From the NCBI GenBank assembly GCA_964415045.1, contig CAYPZL010000091.1:1-22173 (forward strand): 22,173 nt of DNA, read 5' to 3'. Positions within the stretch are counted from its first letter, which is position 1; the number at the start of each line of letters is the position of its first letter. This document shows positions 15,006 through 22,173 of this stretch, in pieces. This DNA comes from CAYPZL01 sp964415045 (GTDB lineage Bacteria; Planctomycetota; Phycisphaerae; Sedimentisphaerales; Anaerobacaceae). Made by a program: the position numbers and the translations under genes. The notes beneath the pieces were generated by a model that made no database searches, was not told the DNA's origin, and saw nothing but the letters and a program-made list of their open reading frames with translations.

Positions 15006-17327
15006 TCAGGCATCCCAGGCGCCGGTACGAGCGAGGCGTTTCCCGTCGGTCGGTCCCAGCTCCCGCAGCAGTCGAATTGCCGCCTCCACCATCTTCTCGC
15101 CGCCGCCGGGGGCGATGCGCGAGTTTACCGTTTCGTAGCTGCCCTCGACGAAGGCCTTTCGGGTCGGGATATACCCCGGCGCATCCTGGCACAGCTCGAC
15201 GACCAGGGTCGTCGCGAACGGGCTGGCCTTCTTGATCGCCAGCCCTAAATCGACAAACACCTCGCCGGGCAGCCCCACCACCGCCACCTCGTCGCTGAGA
15301 CGGAACACCTGCACTTCCAGCGGAATCGTCGCACCGCCCCGCCCCTGGACGGCCAGAATCTTATACGCCCTGACCTGCTCGAGGAACGTCAGCTCGCGCG
15401 TGCCGACCTTGTGAATATCTTTGCGGGCCTGCTCGACGTCGGCCGGGGTGAAATTCTGCATCGGCACCTCCACCACCGCACGCCGCACCGCCAGGGATGG
15501 CGAGGCGACCGCCTCGAGCTTGTCCAACTGCGCCGCGACGGTCTGCCCGAGGGTTCGACCGATGTACTCGGTCTTGAGGCGCTCTTTGCGAGTCACGTCG
15601 ATGTGGTTGATGTCGCCGCAGGTGCCGGTGCCGAAACACAGCGTAAAGTCCGCACCGAGAGTCTCGCGCAGCGTCTGCTCCAGGTAGTAAGGATAATCCG
15701 CCGCGTACTGCGTGCCGCCTACGGTGTCCAGGTGCAGCGCGAAACTGACCAGCCCCGCCCGGGCGATGTCACCCGTGACATCGCGGAGCAGGACGATCCC
15801 CACCTCCGGGTCGATCGGCCCGGCGGCCCGGACGATGTCAGGATTCAGCACGCCCGGATTGAAGCGAACCGTCCCGTCCTTCATGTGGAAGCGACGGTTG
15901 AAGGACAACCCCTGCTGCCGCGCGGCGCCGGTCTCCAGCCGCACGGGCCAGGCCTTGCCGGCGGCGGCTTTGACAGCCTCCGTAATGTCCGCAACGAGTT
16001 CGGACGGATAGTCCGTCGCCTCACACGGATCTTCCCCGTGCTCGGCCAGCGCCTGGGCGTGAAAATGGTTTCGCAACGCGCCGAAATACAGCGGGCCCGT
16101 ATGCGTGTGGGTCGCAGCGATCAGGATATTTTCGAAAGGAATACCCGTCTGCTCGGCCGCACGTTTTCGGGCTCGCGAAGAAACGTCGGGCGACAGGCCG
16201 ATGATGTCGCAAAAGACGAGCGCCGCGCGCACCTCGCCCTGCCGCAACACCAGGGCCCTGGCCTGCAACGGGTTCGAGACGCCCGTGCTCAAACGCTCGC
16301 GAAAGTAGCCGCTCATCCGATACCCGAGCGGCGGCGTAATATCCACGACCGCCACGCCCGCTTCCAGACGAGATGCAGGAGAAACAGCGGCCGCGGCCGG
16401 CTGTTGCCCCGTAAGCTGCTCCAGAAAGCGCCGGGCCCGTTTGGCCTCCGCCAGGGTGTGGGCCAGGTCGCCCGGCTCGAGACATTCGACCATGAGCGGC
16501 CCGCCTTTGAAACCGCCTGCCCGCAGCCTGGCGAAAACGGCGGGAAAGTCCACCCGCCCGTCCCCCGGCGTCACGCTGACGTTTTTCGGATGCTTGTAGT
16601 CCTTGACGCACATCCCGGTGACCAGACCGTCCACGCTCGGGGCGTCGTCGACCGGGTCCAGCTCGGCGTTGGAGTAATAGAAAATATTGCCGGGGTCGTA
16701 CCAGATGCGGAAATTCTCGTGGCCCACCATCTCGACCGTCCGGCGGCACTGGGGCCCGGTGGCGTTCAATCCACCGTGCGGCTTGACGCTGATACCCATC
16801 CCCCTGGCCGCGGCGTAGTCACAGCACTCGGCAACCGCCTTGTAGTACCGCTCGTAGAGCTCCTTGCTGCCGGTCCCGCCCATGAGCAGGTTCGTTGCCC
16901 CGCAGGCGGCGCAGTTGTCGATCAGCTTCTTCAAACCGTCGATGCCCACTTGCAATGACGTGGCCACCGGGATCCCGCCGCCGTAGACCGAAGCGACCTG
17001 CAAGCCGCGTTTCTTCACTTCCTCGCCGACCCGGGCCGCCTCTTCCAGCGGCGTCGCGACCGAAATCACCAGGTGGCTCTTCGAGTTGGTCGTCATCAGC
17101 CCGACGTACTCGTAGCCCGCCTCGGCGATCGCGTCCAGGGCAACCCGATACTCGTACTTGGCCCAGGGGCGCGTGTAGCAACCGATCTGCCACAACTCGG
17201 CGGACTCGTCCGCCGCCGTAGCATCTCTCGACAGTGCTCCTAAATGCGCCGCGGTCCAGCCGGCCGCTCCGACCTTCGCTGTCTGCTGGAGAAACGTCCG
17301 TCGCGTAAGATGATCTGAGCAGTTCAT
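15006..17327 (-). CDS. Fusion: xylose-isomerase-like TIM barrel + neutral-ceramidase-like domain
   Basis: A 773-residue protein with two enzyme domains and a Tat signal (LTRRTFLQQTAKVGAAG, 7-23). Residues about 45-305 form an AP-endonuclease-2/xylose-isomerase-like TIM barrel: WQIGCYTRPW, VKPHGGLN (H184), IWYDPGN (D211), VKDYKHP and MVECLEPGD (E281) mark the usual metal-site strands of sugar isomerases and epimerases. After an Ala/Pro/Ser linker (about 308-320), residues about 322-765 match the neutral/alkaline ceramidase-like family: AGVAVVDITPPLGYRMSGYF, ALVFCDIIGLS, AATHTHTGP (H407/H409 type zinc site), GTGTCGDINH, and VVGLPGEVFVDLGL. The frame is continuous, so this is not a sequencing artefact visible as a shift. 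The start is ATG 17327 with GAGAGG six bases upstream; ATG 17330 and 17351 are alternatives. It is 36 nt after the oxidoreductase gene, in one operon. The substrate is not deducible. Confidence 0.85.
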   Translation of the reverse strand: MNCSDHLTRRTFLQQTAKVGAAGWTAAHLGALSRDATAADESAELWQIGCYTRPWAKYEYRVALDAIAEAGYEYVGLMTTNSKSHLVISVATPLEEAARVGEEVKKRGLQVASVYGGGIPVATSLQVGIDGLKKLIDNCAACGATNLLMGGTGSKELYERYYKAVAECCDYAAARGMGISVKPHGGLNATGPQCRRTVEMVGHENFRIWYDPGNIFYYSNAELDPVDDAPSVDGLVTGMCVKDYKHPKNVSVTPGDGRVDFPAVFARLRAGGFKGGPLMVECLEPGDLAHTLAEAKRARRFLEQLTGQQPAAAAVSPASRLEAGVAVVDITPPLGYRMSGYFRERLSTGVSNPLQARALVLRQGEVRAALVFCDIIGLSPDVSSRARKRAAEQTGIPFENILIAATHTHTGPLYFGALRNHFHAQALAEHGEDPCEATDYPSELVADITEAVKAAAGKAWPVRLETGAARQQGLSFNRRFHMKDGTVRFNPGVLNPDIVRAAGPIDPEVGIVLLRDVTGDIARAGLVSFALHLDTVGGTQYAADYPYYLEQTLRETLGADFTLCFGTGTCGDINHIDVTRKERLKTEYIGRTLGQTVAAQLDKLEAVASPSLAVRRAVVEVPMQNFTPADVEQARKDIHKVGTRELTFLEQVRAYKILAVQGRGGATIPLEVQVFRLSDEVAVVGLPGEVFVDLGLAIKKASPFATTLVVELCQDAPGYIPTRKAFVEGSYETVNSRIAPGGGEKMVEAAIRLLRELGPTDGKRLARTGAWDA

Positions 17328-17362
17328 CATAAACCTCTCACTTTCATTCATAGCCGCACCTG

Positions 17363-18613
17363 TCAGCCTTCGCGAATTTCCCGCGTTTGCGCATCGTATA
17401 CCATTCGTTTTCCCGTATCGAACGAGCGGACCGCCATCAGAACCGCCACCGCGTGCTGATAACCGGCGTCGATCGAGGCGTTCGGCGTCCGGCGCGACCG
17501 CAGACACTGGAGCCAATCGAGAAAATGATCGGGTCGCGGCACATCCTCCACCGGTTTTCGCCCGCGGATTTCGCCCCTTCTCCGGGGCGCCCCCTCCGCC
17601 GTCAGGACCGGAGAGGTCCAGTTGACCATATCCAGCACGCCCCGGTCGCCGAAGATCTTGAAGCTGTTGCCGCTGCCGTTGCCGAAGTTCGTCGAGTAGC
17701 TGACCATGAATCCTTCGGGATAAATCCAGAGGGCCTGCACGTGGTCGGGACAGGTGAACTTGTGCTCGTCCTTGTAGGTGAACGTGCCGCCCAGGCAGAC
17801 GCAACTGCTGGGGAAGGTGGCGCCCGTGATGTAGTGCACGAGATCGATGAAGTGACTGCCGAGGCCCGGGACGGGGCCGTCGGAGAAGTCACGGTATCCG
17901 TACCAGCCGGAATACTGCACGGGATCGAAGGGCCGGTCCGGCCGGTCCATCAGGAACTCCTTCCATTCCACGTCCTCGGCCTTGACGTCCTTGACGTACC
18001 CGTACCAGTAGGGCCGCTCGCCGTTGCGACACTGCTCGATGCGCCCCACCGTGCCGAGGATACCCGTGCCGTACAGCTTGCGACAGCCGGTGAAACTCGG
18101 CAGGCTGCGCAACTGCGTGCCGATCTGGACCACGATATTGGCCTTCTTGACGGCGTCGCAGGCGGCGCGCAGCCGGTCCATGCGCATGGCCAGCGGCTTC
18201 TCACAATACGCGTCCTTGGCCGCTTCGGCCGTCGCCTTCAGGTGGGTCGTGTGCTGGTGGTCGCAGGAGGCGATCCTGACTGCATCGACGTCCTCCAGCG
18301 CCAGCAGGTCGCGGTAGGAGACGAAGGCCCGGGCGGGCCGGCCGTACCACTCTTTGACCTTGGCCGACGCCATCTCCCGTCGCAGACGCCACGGATCGCA
18401 CACCGCCGTGATCTCGATGTTCTGACTCTGGGCGTGCTTGTTGACGCCGGCCATGTGCGCGTTGATCCCCCGGTTCCCGCAACCGATGACACCGATCGAG
18501 ATCCGGTCGTTGGCGCCGAGAATCCGCGCGTAGCTGGCCGCCGAAAACGTCAGGACGGCGCTGCCGCCCACACCCGCTTTGAGAAGCCCCCGCCGGGACA
18601 AAGATCGCTTCAT
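17363..18613 (-). CDS. Gfo/Idh/MocA-family oxidoreductase, Tat-exported
   Basis: A 416-residue enzyme with a Tat signal (SLSRRGLLKAG, 4-14). GVIGCGNRG (41-49) is the dinucleotide-binding loop, DHQHTTH and CEKPLA (EKP at 138-140) are the conserved block, and GLGSHFIDLVHYITG lies in the substrate domain. ATG 18613 is preceded by AAGGAG nine to ten bases upstream. It is the first gene of a two-gene unit with the TIM-barrel/ceramidase fusion, which suggests that the two act one after the other on a sugar-containing substrate. It resembles the oxidoreductase at 7678 only in family signature; the two are not recent duplicates. Confidence 0.9.
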   Translation of the reverse strand: MKRSLSRRGLLKAGVGGSAVLTFSAASYARILGANDRISIGVIGCGNRGINAHMAGVNKHAQSQNIEITAVCDPWRLRREMASAKVKEWYGRPARAFVSYRDLLALEDVDAVRIASCDHQHTTHLKATAEAAKDAYCEKPLAMRMDRLRAACDAVKKANIVVQIGTQLRSLPSFTGCRKLYGTGILGTVGRIEQCRNGERPYWYGYVKDVKAEDVEWKEFLMDRPDRPFDPVQYSGWYGYRDFSDGPVPGLGSHFIDLVHYITGATFPSSCVCLGGTFTYKDEHKFTCPDHVQALWIYPEGFMVSYSTNFGNGSGNSFKIFGDRGVLDMVNWTSPVLTAEGAPRRRGEIRGRKPVEDVPRPDHFLDWLQCLRSRRTPNASIDAGYQHAVAVLMAVRSFDTGKRMVYDAQTREIREG

Positions 18614-18711
18614 GACAGTTTCTCCTTCAGAATCGAAAGGGCGCGGTCCATTTCCATAACGTCACGCACGGACACCTACCCAGCCTTCGATACATTCAGC
18701 CGCAGCTCCCG

Positions 18712-18741
18712 AGTATAACACATCGCCAGTCTCGACGACAA
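18712..18741 (-). promoter_or_regulatory. Promoter of the oxidoreductase-fusion operon
   Basis: On the minus strand, TTGTCG (18741-18736, 4/6) is followed after 18 bp by TATACT (18717-18712, 5/6). Transcription would start near 18705, leaving a leader of about 90 nt. It is arranged divergently with the promoter at 18767-18796, 25 bp apart, so a shared regulator could act on both. Confidence 0.5.
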
Positions 18742-18766
18742 TCGTTTCATTCCGCCGCAAAGCTCA

Positions 18767-18796
18767 TTGACGCCGGGGGCTCCAATCGATTATAAT
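18767..18796 (+). promoter_or_regulatory. Promoter of the CotH/lamin-tail gene
   Basis: TTGACG (18767-18772, 5/6) and a perfect TATAAT (18791-18796) are separated by 18 bp, the best-matched plus-strand promoter in the window. Transcription would start near 18803, about 90 nt before the ATG. Confidence 0.65.
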
Positions 18797-18893
18797 CACG
18801 ATAGATTGGCACGCTTTTCACCGTCGTGCGCACAACAGCAAGACGGAGGGAAAATCCGGTTCCGCGAGAACCACTGTGAGGAAGGATGTGAAG

Positions 18894-21800
18894 ATGCTCA
18901 GATCGATGAAGCACGCGCTTTTCCTGTTGCTCACCGTCCCGTTGTTCTGGCAGGCCGCCCGGGGGGGCTGTCCCGTCGGCGATCTCAACCGGGATTGCCG
19001 AATCGACTTTCAGGACCTGCAGATCCTGGGCGAGCAATGGCTGGCTTCGACGGGAGATCCGGCCGATCTCGACGGTGACGGGAAGGTCGCGCTCAAGGAC
19101 TTCGCCATCCTCGCCGCATCCTGGCGGGACAGCGGCAACCCGCTGTCGATCAACGAGTTCATGGCCTCTAACAGCGACTTCGTCCGTGACTCGCAGGGTC
19201 AGTACGACGACTGGATCGAGATTCACAACCAGGCCGCCGTGCCCATAGACGTGGCTGGCTTCTACCTGACCGACGATCTCGACGCACCCACCCAATGGCG
19301 CTTCCCGGCCGACAAACCGGCGCTGACGACCATCCCGGCCGGCGGCTTCCTGCTGGTCTGGGCCGACGGCGACGTGGGCGACTCGGGCCTGCACGCGAGC
19401 TTCGGCCTGGCCTCCGGCGGCGACGCCATCTACCTCATCGAGCCCGACGGCAGCACCGTGATCGACAGCGTGGAATTTCGCGAGCAGGTGCCCAACCTCT
19501 CTATCGGCCGCTATCCCGACGGCGCGGGCGACTGGCGATTCATGGGCATGCCCACCCCCACGGCGCCGAACGTGCAAATGTACCAGGGCTTCGTGGCTCC
19601 TCCCAGGCTCAGTCACGAACGAGGCTTCTACGACGAGCCCTTCGACGTTACCCTCACCTGCGATACGCCCGGTGCGACCCTCTATTACACGCTGGACGGC
19701 AGCGAACCGTACCTCACCGCCGGCCGCGTCCCCACCGGCACCCGCTACACCGCTCCCATCCGCATCGACCAAAGTAGGGTCCTGCGCGTCAAGGCCGTCA
19801 TCCCGGGCTGGATGCCGAGCCCCATCGCGACGCACACCTATATCTTTCTCGAGCAGGTCATCCACCAGTCGAGCCGGCCCACCGGCTTCCCCTCGTCCTG
19901 GGGAGGCACCAGCGCCGACTACATGATGGACCCGGACATCGTCGTTCCGCACGCCGAGACCATCATCGAGGATCTCAAATCGCTGCCCAGCATGTCACTG
20001 GTGATGAACGTACACCACCTCTTCAGCAGCGAGCACGGCATCTACGCCAACCCGCACAGCGAAGGCATTTCGTGGGAGCATCCGGGCTCCATCGAGATGA
20101 TCTATCCCGACGGCAAAGACGGATTCCAGAGCAACTGCGGCGTCCGCATCTACGGCGGCGTCGGCCGGCGCGAAAAGAAAAAATCCTTCCGCCTGCTCTT
20201 CAAGGGGACCTACGGCACCACGAAGCTGCGCTATCGGCTCTTCGGCGACGACGCCACCGACGAGTTCGACACCATTATCCTGCGCGCCAACTTCAACGAC
20301 GGCTACCCCTTCGGCCGGGACGTCTCCCAGTACATTCGCGACGAGTACTGCCGGCGGCTGCAATTAGCCCTCGGCCATCCCTCGCCGCACGGGACATTCG
20401 TCCACCTCTACGTCAACGGGCTGTACTGGGGCCTCTACAATCCCACGGAGAGGCCCGATGCGTCGTTTGCCGCCTCGTATCTCGGCGGGGAAAAAGAAGA
20501 CTACGACGCCTACAACTCGGGCAGCCCCACCGGCGACAGCACCTCCCAGTCGTGGAACGCGCTGCGCAACGCCATTCGATCCGGACTGGAGACCAACGAG
20601 GGCTACCAGCGCCTCCAGGGCAACAATCCCGACGGCACGCCCAACCCCGCCTACACGGACTACCTCGACGTCGAGTCCTACATCGACTTTATGCTCGCCA
20701 ACATCTTCGTAGGCAATACGGACTGGCCGGGACACAACTGGTACGGCGCCATGAACCGCGTCAACAGCACCGGCTTCCACTTCTTCATGTGGGACGCCGA
20801 ATGGGTTCTCTGGATCCAGGTCGGCCACGGCCTCGATTCCGACCTCTACGAGAATCGCACCAACGTGGGCAACAGCATGTGCGAAGCGTACGCCCGCCTG
20901 CGCAACAACCCGGAATTCCGCCTCCAGTTCGCCGACCAGGTGCATCGCGCCTTCTTCAACAACGGGCCGATGCACGTGGACTTCAGCCGTCCGGCCTGGG
21001 ACCCGGATCGACCCGAGACCAACCGCTGCGCCGCCCTGTACGCAGAGCTGGCCGACATCATCGAGCGGGCCATGGTCGCGGAATCCGCCCGCTGGGGCGA
21101 CGTCCACGGCGGCAGCCCCCGCACCGTGGAGCAGTGGCGCGCCGAGCGCGATCGCATCCTGCACACTTACATGGCCCAGCGTCCGGGCATCGTCCTGGAC
21201 CAGCTTCGCAACGCGTCACTCTATCCCCAGGTAGGCGCGCCGGTATTCAACGTCAACGGGCGTCAACAACCCGGCGGACACATCAGCACAACCGACGCCC
21301 TCTCGTTGACCGGCGGCGGCGCCCTCTGGTACACCCTGGACGGCGCCGATCCGCGCATCCCCGCCACCGGGCTGCCGCAAAACGGCGACGACACCACCGT
21401 CGTCCTGGTGCCGGAAGACGCATTGAAGAAAGTGCTCGTTCCCACCGGTCCGGTCGATGACGCCTGGAAGAGCGACCCCCGCCTCGACGATTCCGGTTGG
21501 ATACCCTCGACCGGCGGCGTCGGCTACGAGAGAAGCACCGGATACGAAAGCTACATCACCACCAACGTGCAGAACCTGATGTACAACGGCAATCCCTCCT
21601 GTTACATACGCATCCCCTTTACCGTCGGCGAGAGCCTCGACGAATCCGACCAGCTCACGCTGCAAATCCGCTACGACGACGGCTTCATCGCCTATCTCAA
21701 CGGCGTGGAAGTCGCCCGGCGCAACTTCCTGGGACAGCCCGCCTGGAACTCCGCCGCCAGCGACCAGCACTCCGACGTCGACGCGGTCAACCTCGAGAAC

Positions 21801-22173
21801 ATCACGCTCGTCGGGGCCAAAGACGCGCTTCGACCGGGCACCAACATCCTCGCCATCCACGGACTCAATATCTCAACGACCAGTTCCGATCTTCTGATCT
21901 CCGCCGCCCTGATCGCCGGCAGCGGCGGCGCTTCCGGAGGAGGCAGCACATCTCCGTCGGCCGTCCGATACGCCGGCCCGGTGACATTGCCGCATAGCGC
22001 ACGGGTAAGAGCCCGAGCCCTGAGCGGCGGGCAGTGGAGTGCTCTGAGCGAAGCGGTGTTTGCCGTGGGACCGGTCGCTGAAAGTCTGCGGATCAGTGAG
22101 ATTATGTATCATCCGACCGATACCGGCAGTCCCGACGATCCGAATACCGAGTACGTCGAGCTGACCAACATCG
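18894..22173 (+). CDS. Large secreted CotH-kinase/lamin-tail multidomain protein (3' end outside window)
   Basis: At least 1093 residues, running off the right edge without a stop. Order: signal peptide (about 1-25); two dockerin-like repeats, GDLNRDCRIDFQDL (about 29-42) and DLDGDGKVALKDF, with calcium-loop Asp/Asn; a lamin-tail domain from about 81 (INEFMASN, YDDWIEIHN, GFYLTDD); a chitobiase-C-like segment with YYTLDGSEP (about 263-271); a CotH-type kinase domain (about 340-700) with GVRIYGG, SFRLLFK, GNTDWPGHNWYG and FFMWDAEWV, which retain the Asp positions of the active site; a second WYTLDGADP (about 811); a galactose-binding-like segment (QIRYDDGFIAYLNGVEVARR); a Gly/Ser linker; and a second lamin-tail domain starting near 1064 (ISEIMYHP). 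AGGAAGG lies eight bases upstream of the start. It is extracellular, probably surface-linked. CotH proteins phosphorylate proteins in Bacillus spore coats; the target here is unknown. Confidence 0.88.
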   Translation, partial: MLRSMKHALFLLLTVPLFWQAARGGCPVGDLNRDCRIDFQDLQILGEQWLASTGDPADLDGDGKVALKDFAILAASWRDSGNPLSINEFMASNSDFVRDSQGQYDDWIEIHNQAAVPIDVAGFYLTDDLDAPTQWRFPADKPALTTIPAGGFLLVWADGDVGDSGLHASFGLASGGDAIYLIEPDGSTVIDSVEFREQVPNLSIGRYPDGAGDWRFMGMPTPTAPNVQMYQGFVAPPRLSHERGFYDEPFDVTLTCDTPGATLYYTLDGSEPYLTAGRVPTGTRYTAPIRIDQSRVLRVKAVIPGWMPSPIATHTYIFLEQVIHQSSRPTGFPSSWGGTSADYMMDPDIVVPHAETIIEDLKSLPSMSLVMNVHHLFSSEHGIYANPHSEGISWEHPGSIEMIYPDGKDGFQSNCGVRIYGGVGRREKKKSFRLLFKGTYGTTKLRYRLFGDDATDEFDTIILRANFNDGYPFGRDVSQYIRDEYCRRLQLALGHPSPHGTFVHLYVNGLYWGLYNPTERPDASFAASYLGGEKEDYDAYNSGSPTGDSTSQSWNALRNAIRSGLETNEGYQRLQGNNPDGTPNPAYTDYLDVESYIDFMLANIFVGNTDWPGHNWYGAMNRVNSTGFHFFMWDAEWVLWIQVGHGLDSDLYENRTNVGNSMCEAYARLRNNPEFRLQFADQVHRAFFNNGPMHVDFSRPAWDPDRPETNRCAALYAELADIIERAMVAESARWGDVHGGSPRTVEQWRAERDRILHTYMAQRPGIVLDQLRNASLYPQVGAPVFNVNGRQQPGGHISTTDALSLTGGGALWYTLDGADPRIPATGLPQNGDDTTVVLVPEDALKKVLVPTGPVDDAWKSDPRLDDSGWIPSTGGVGYERSTGYESYITTNVQNLMYNGNPSCYIRIPFTVGESLDESDQLTLQIRYDDGFIAYLNGVEVARRNFLGQPAWNSAASDQHSDVDAVNLENITLVGAKDALRPGTNILAIHGLNISTTSSDLLISAALIAGSGGASGGGSTSPSAVRYAGPVTLPHSARVRARALSGGQWSALSEAVFAVGPVAESLRISEIMYHPTDTGSPDDPNTEYVELTNI

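Noticed and set aside
15006..17804. A 932-residue version of the fusion protein
   Set aside because: The first 150 residues are antisense or shifted translation of the upstream oxidoreductase gene; the Tat signal defines the start near 17327.

Overview
The window is GC-rich DNA that most resembles a free-living planctomycete, probably of the Phycisphaerae/Sedimentisphaerales type. The evidence is the gene mix: two formylglycine-type sulfatases, two Tat-exported Gfo/Idh/MocA oxidoreductases, a LamG protein, a very large secreted CotH/lamin-tail protein with N-terminal dockerin-like repeats, and short interspersed AAGCCAATT-type repeats between genes. This assignment is an inference from gene content; no rRNA or other marker gene is present.

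Layout. 1-1.6 kb is a small defence-type islet: a nested palindromic repeat, a promoter, a MNT nucleotidyltransferase (antitoxin type) whose HEPN partner survives only as an eight-codon stub, and an AbiGi-like gene on the opposite strand with lower GC. 1.7-4.0 kb is a complete hypF on the minus strand with no other hyp gene nearby. 4.0-4.2 kb is the first of two copies of a MITE-like element (161-bp core). 4.3-4.4 kb is tRNA-Ala(GGC), followed by a small FxLYD-type lipoprotein on the minus strand. 5.0-6.1 kb has no gene but carries a well-formed promoter on each strand and two candidate plus-strand structured RNAs, one ending in a long hairpin with a T run.

6.1-12.5 kb is a catabolic stretch: a Tat/lipoprotein-type sulfatase (minus) divergent from a Gfo/Idh/MocA oxidoreductase (plus), a repeat-filled 0.8-kb gap, a secreted LamG protein, the second MITE copy, and a second sulfatase with the unusual core C-T-T-T-R. 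12.8-14.0 kb is a two-gene overlapping operon on the minus strand: an unrecognised 174-residue protein, then a short MBL-fold (ComEC-type) protein that appears to lack the second half of its metal site. 14.0-15.0 kb is non-coding and holds a strong intrinsic terminator on the plus strand with no gene to terminate. 15.0-18.6 kb is a two-gene minus-strand operon: a Gfo/Idh/MocA oxidoreductase, then an unusual fusion of a xylose-isomerase-like TIM barrel to a neutral-ceramidase-like domain. A divergent promoter pair separates it from the CotH/lamin-tail protein, which runs off the window end.

How the parts may work together. The secreted sulfatases would remove sulfate esters from polysaccharides. 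LamG and CotH/LTD proteins are cell-surface or extracellular. The Gfo/Idh/MocA and TIM-barrel enzymes would oxidise or isomerise released sugars. The defence islet, the MITE copies and the MBL operon look like accessory cargo between these metabolic units.
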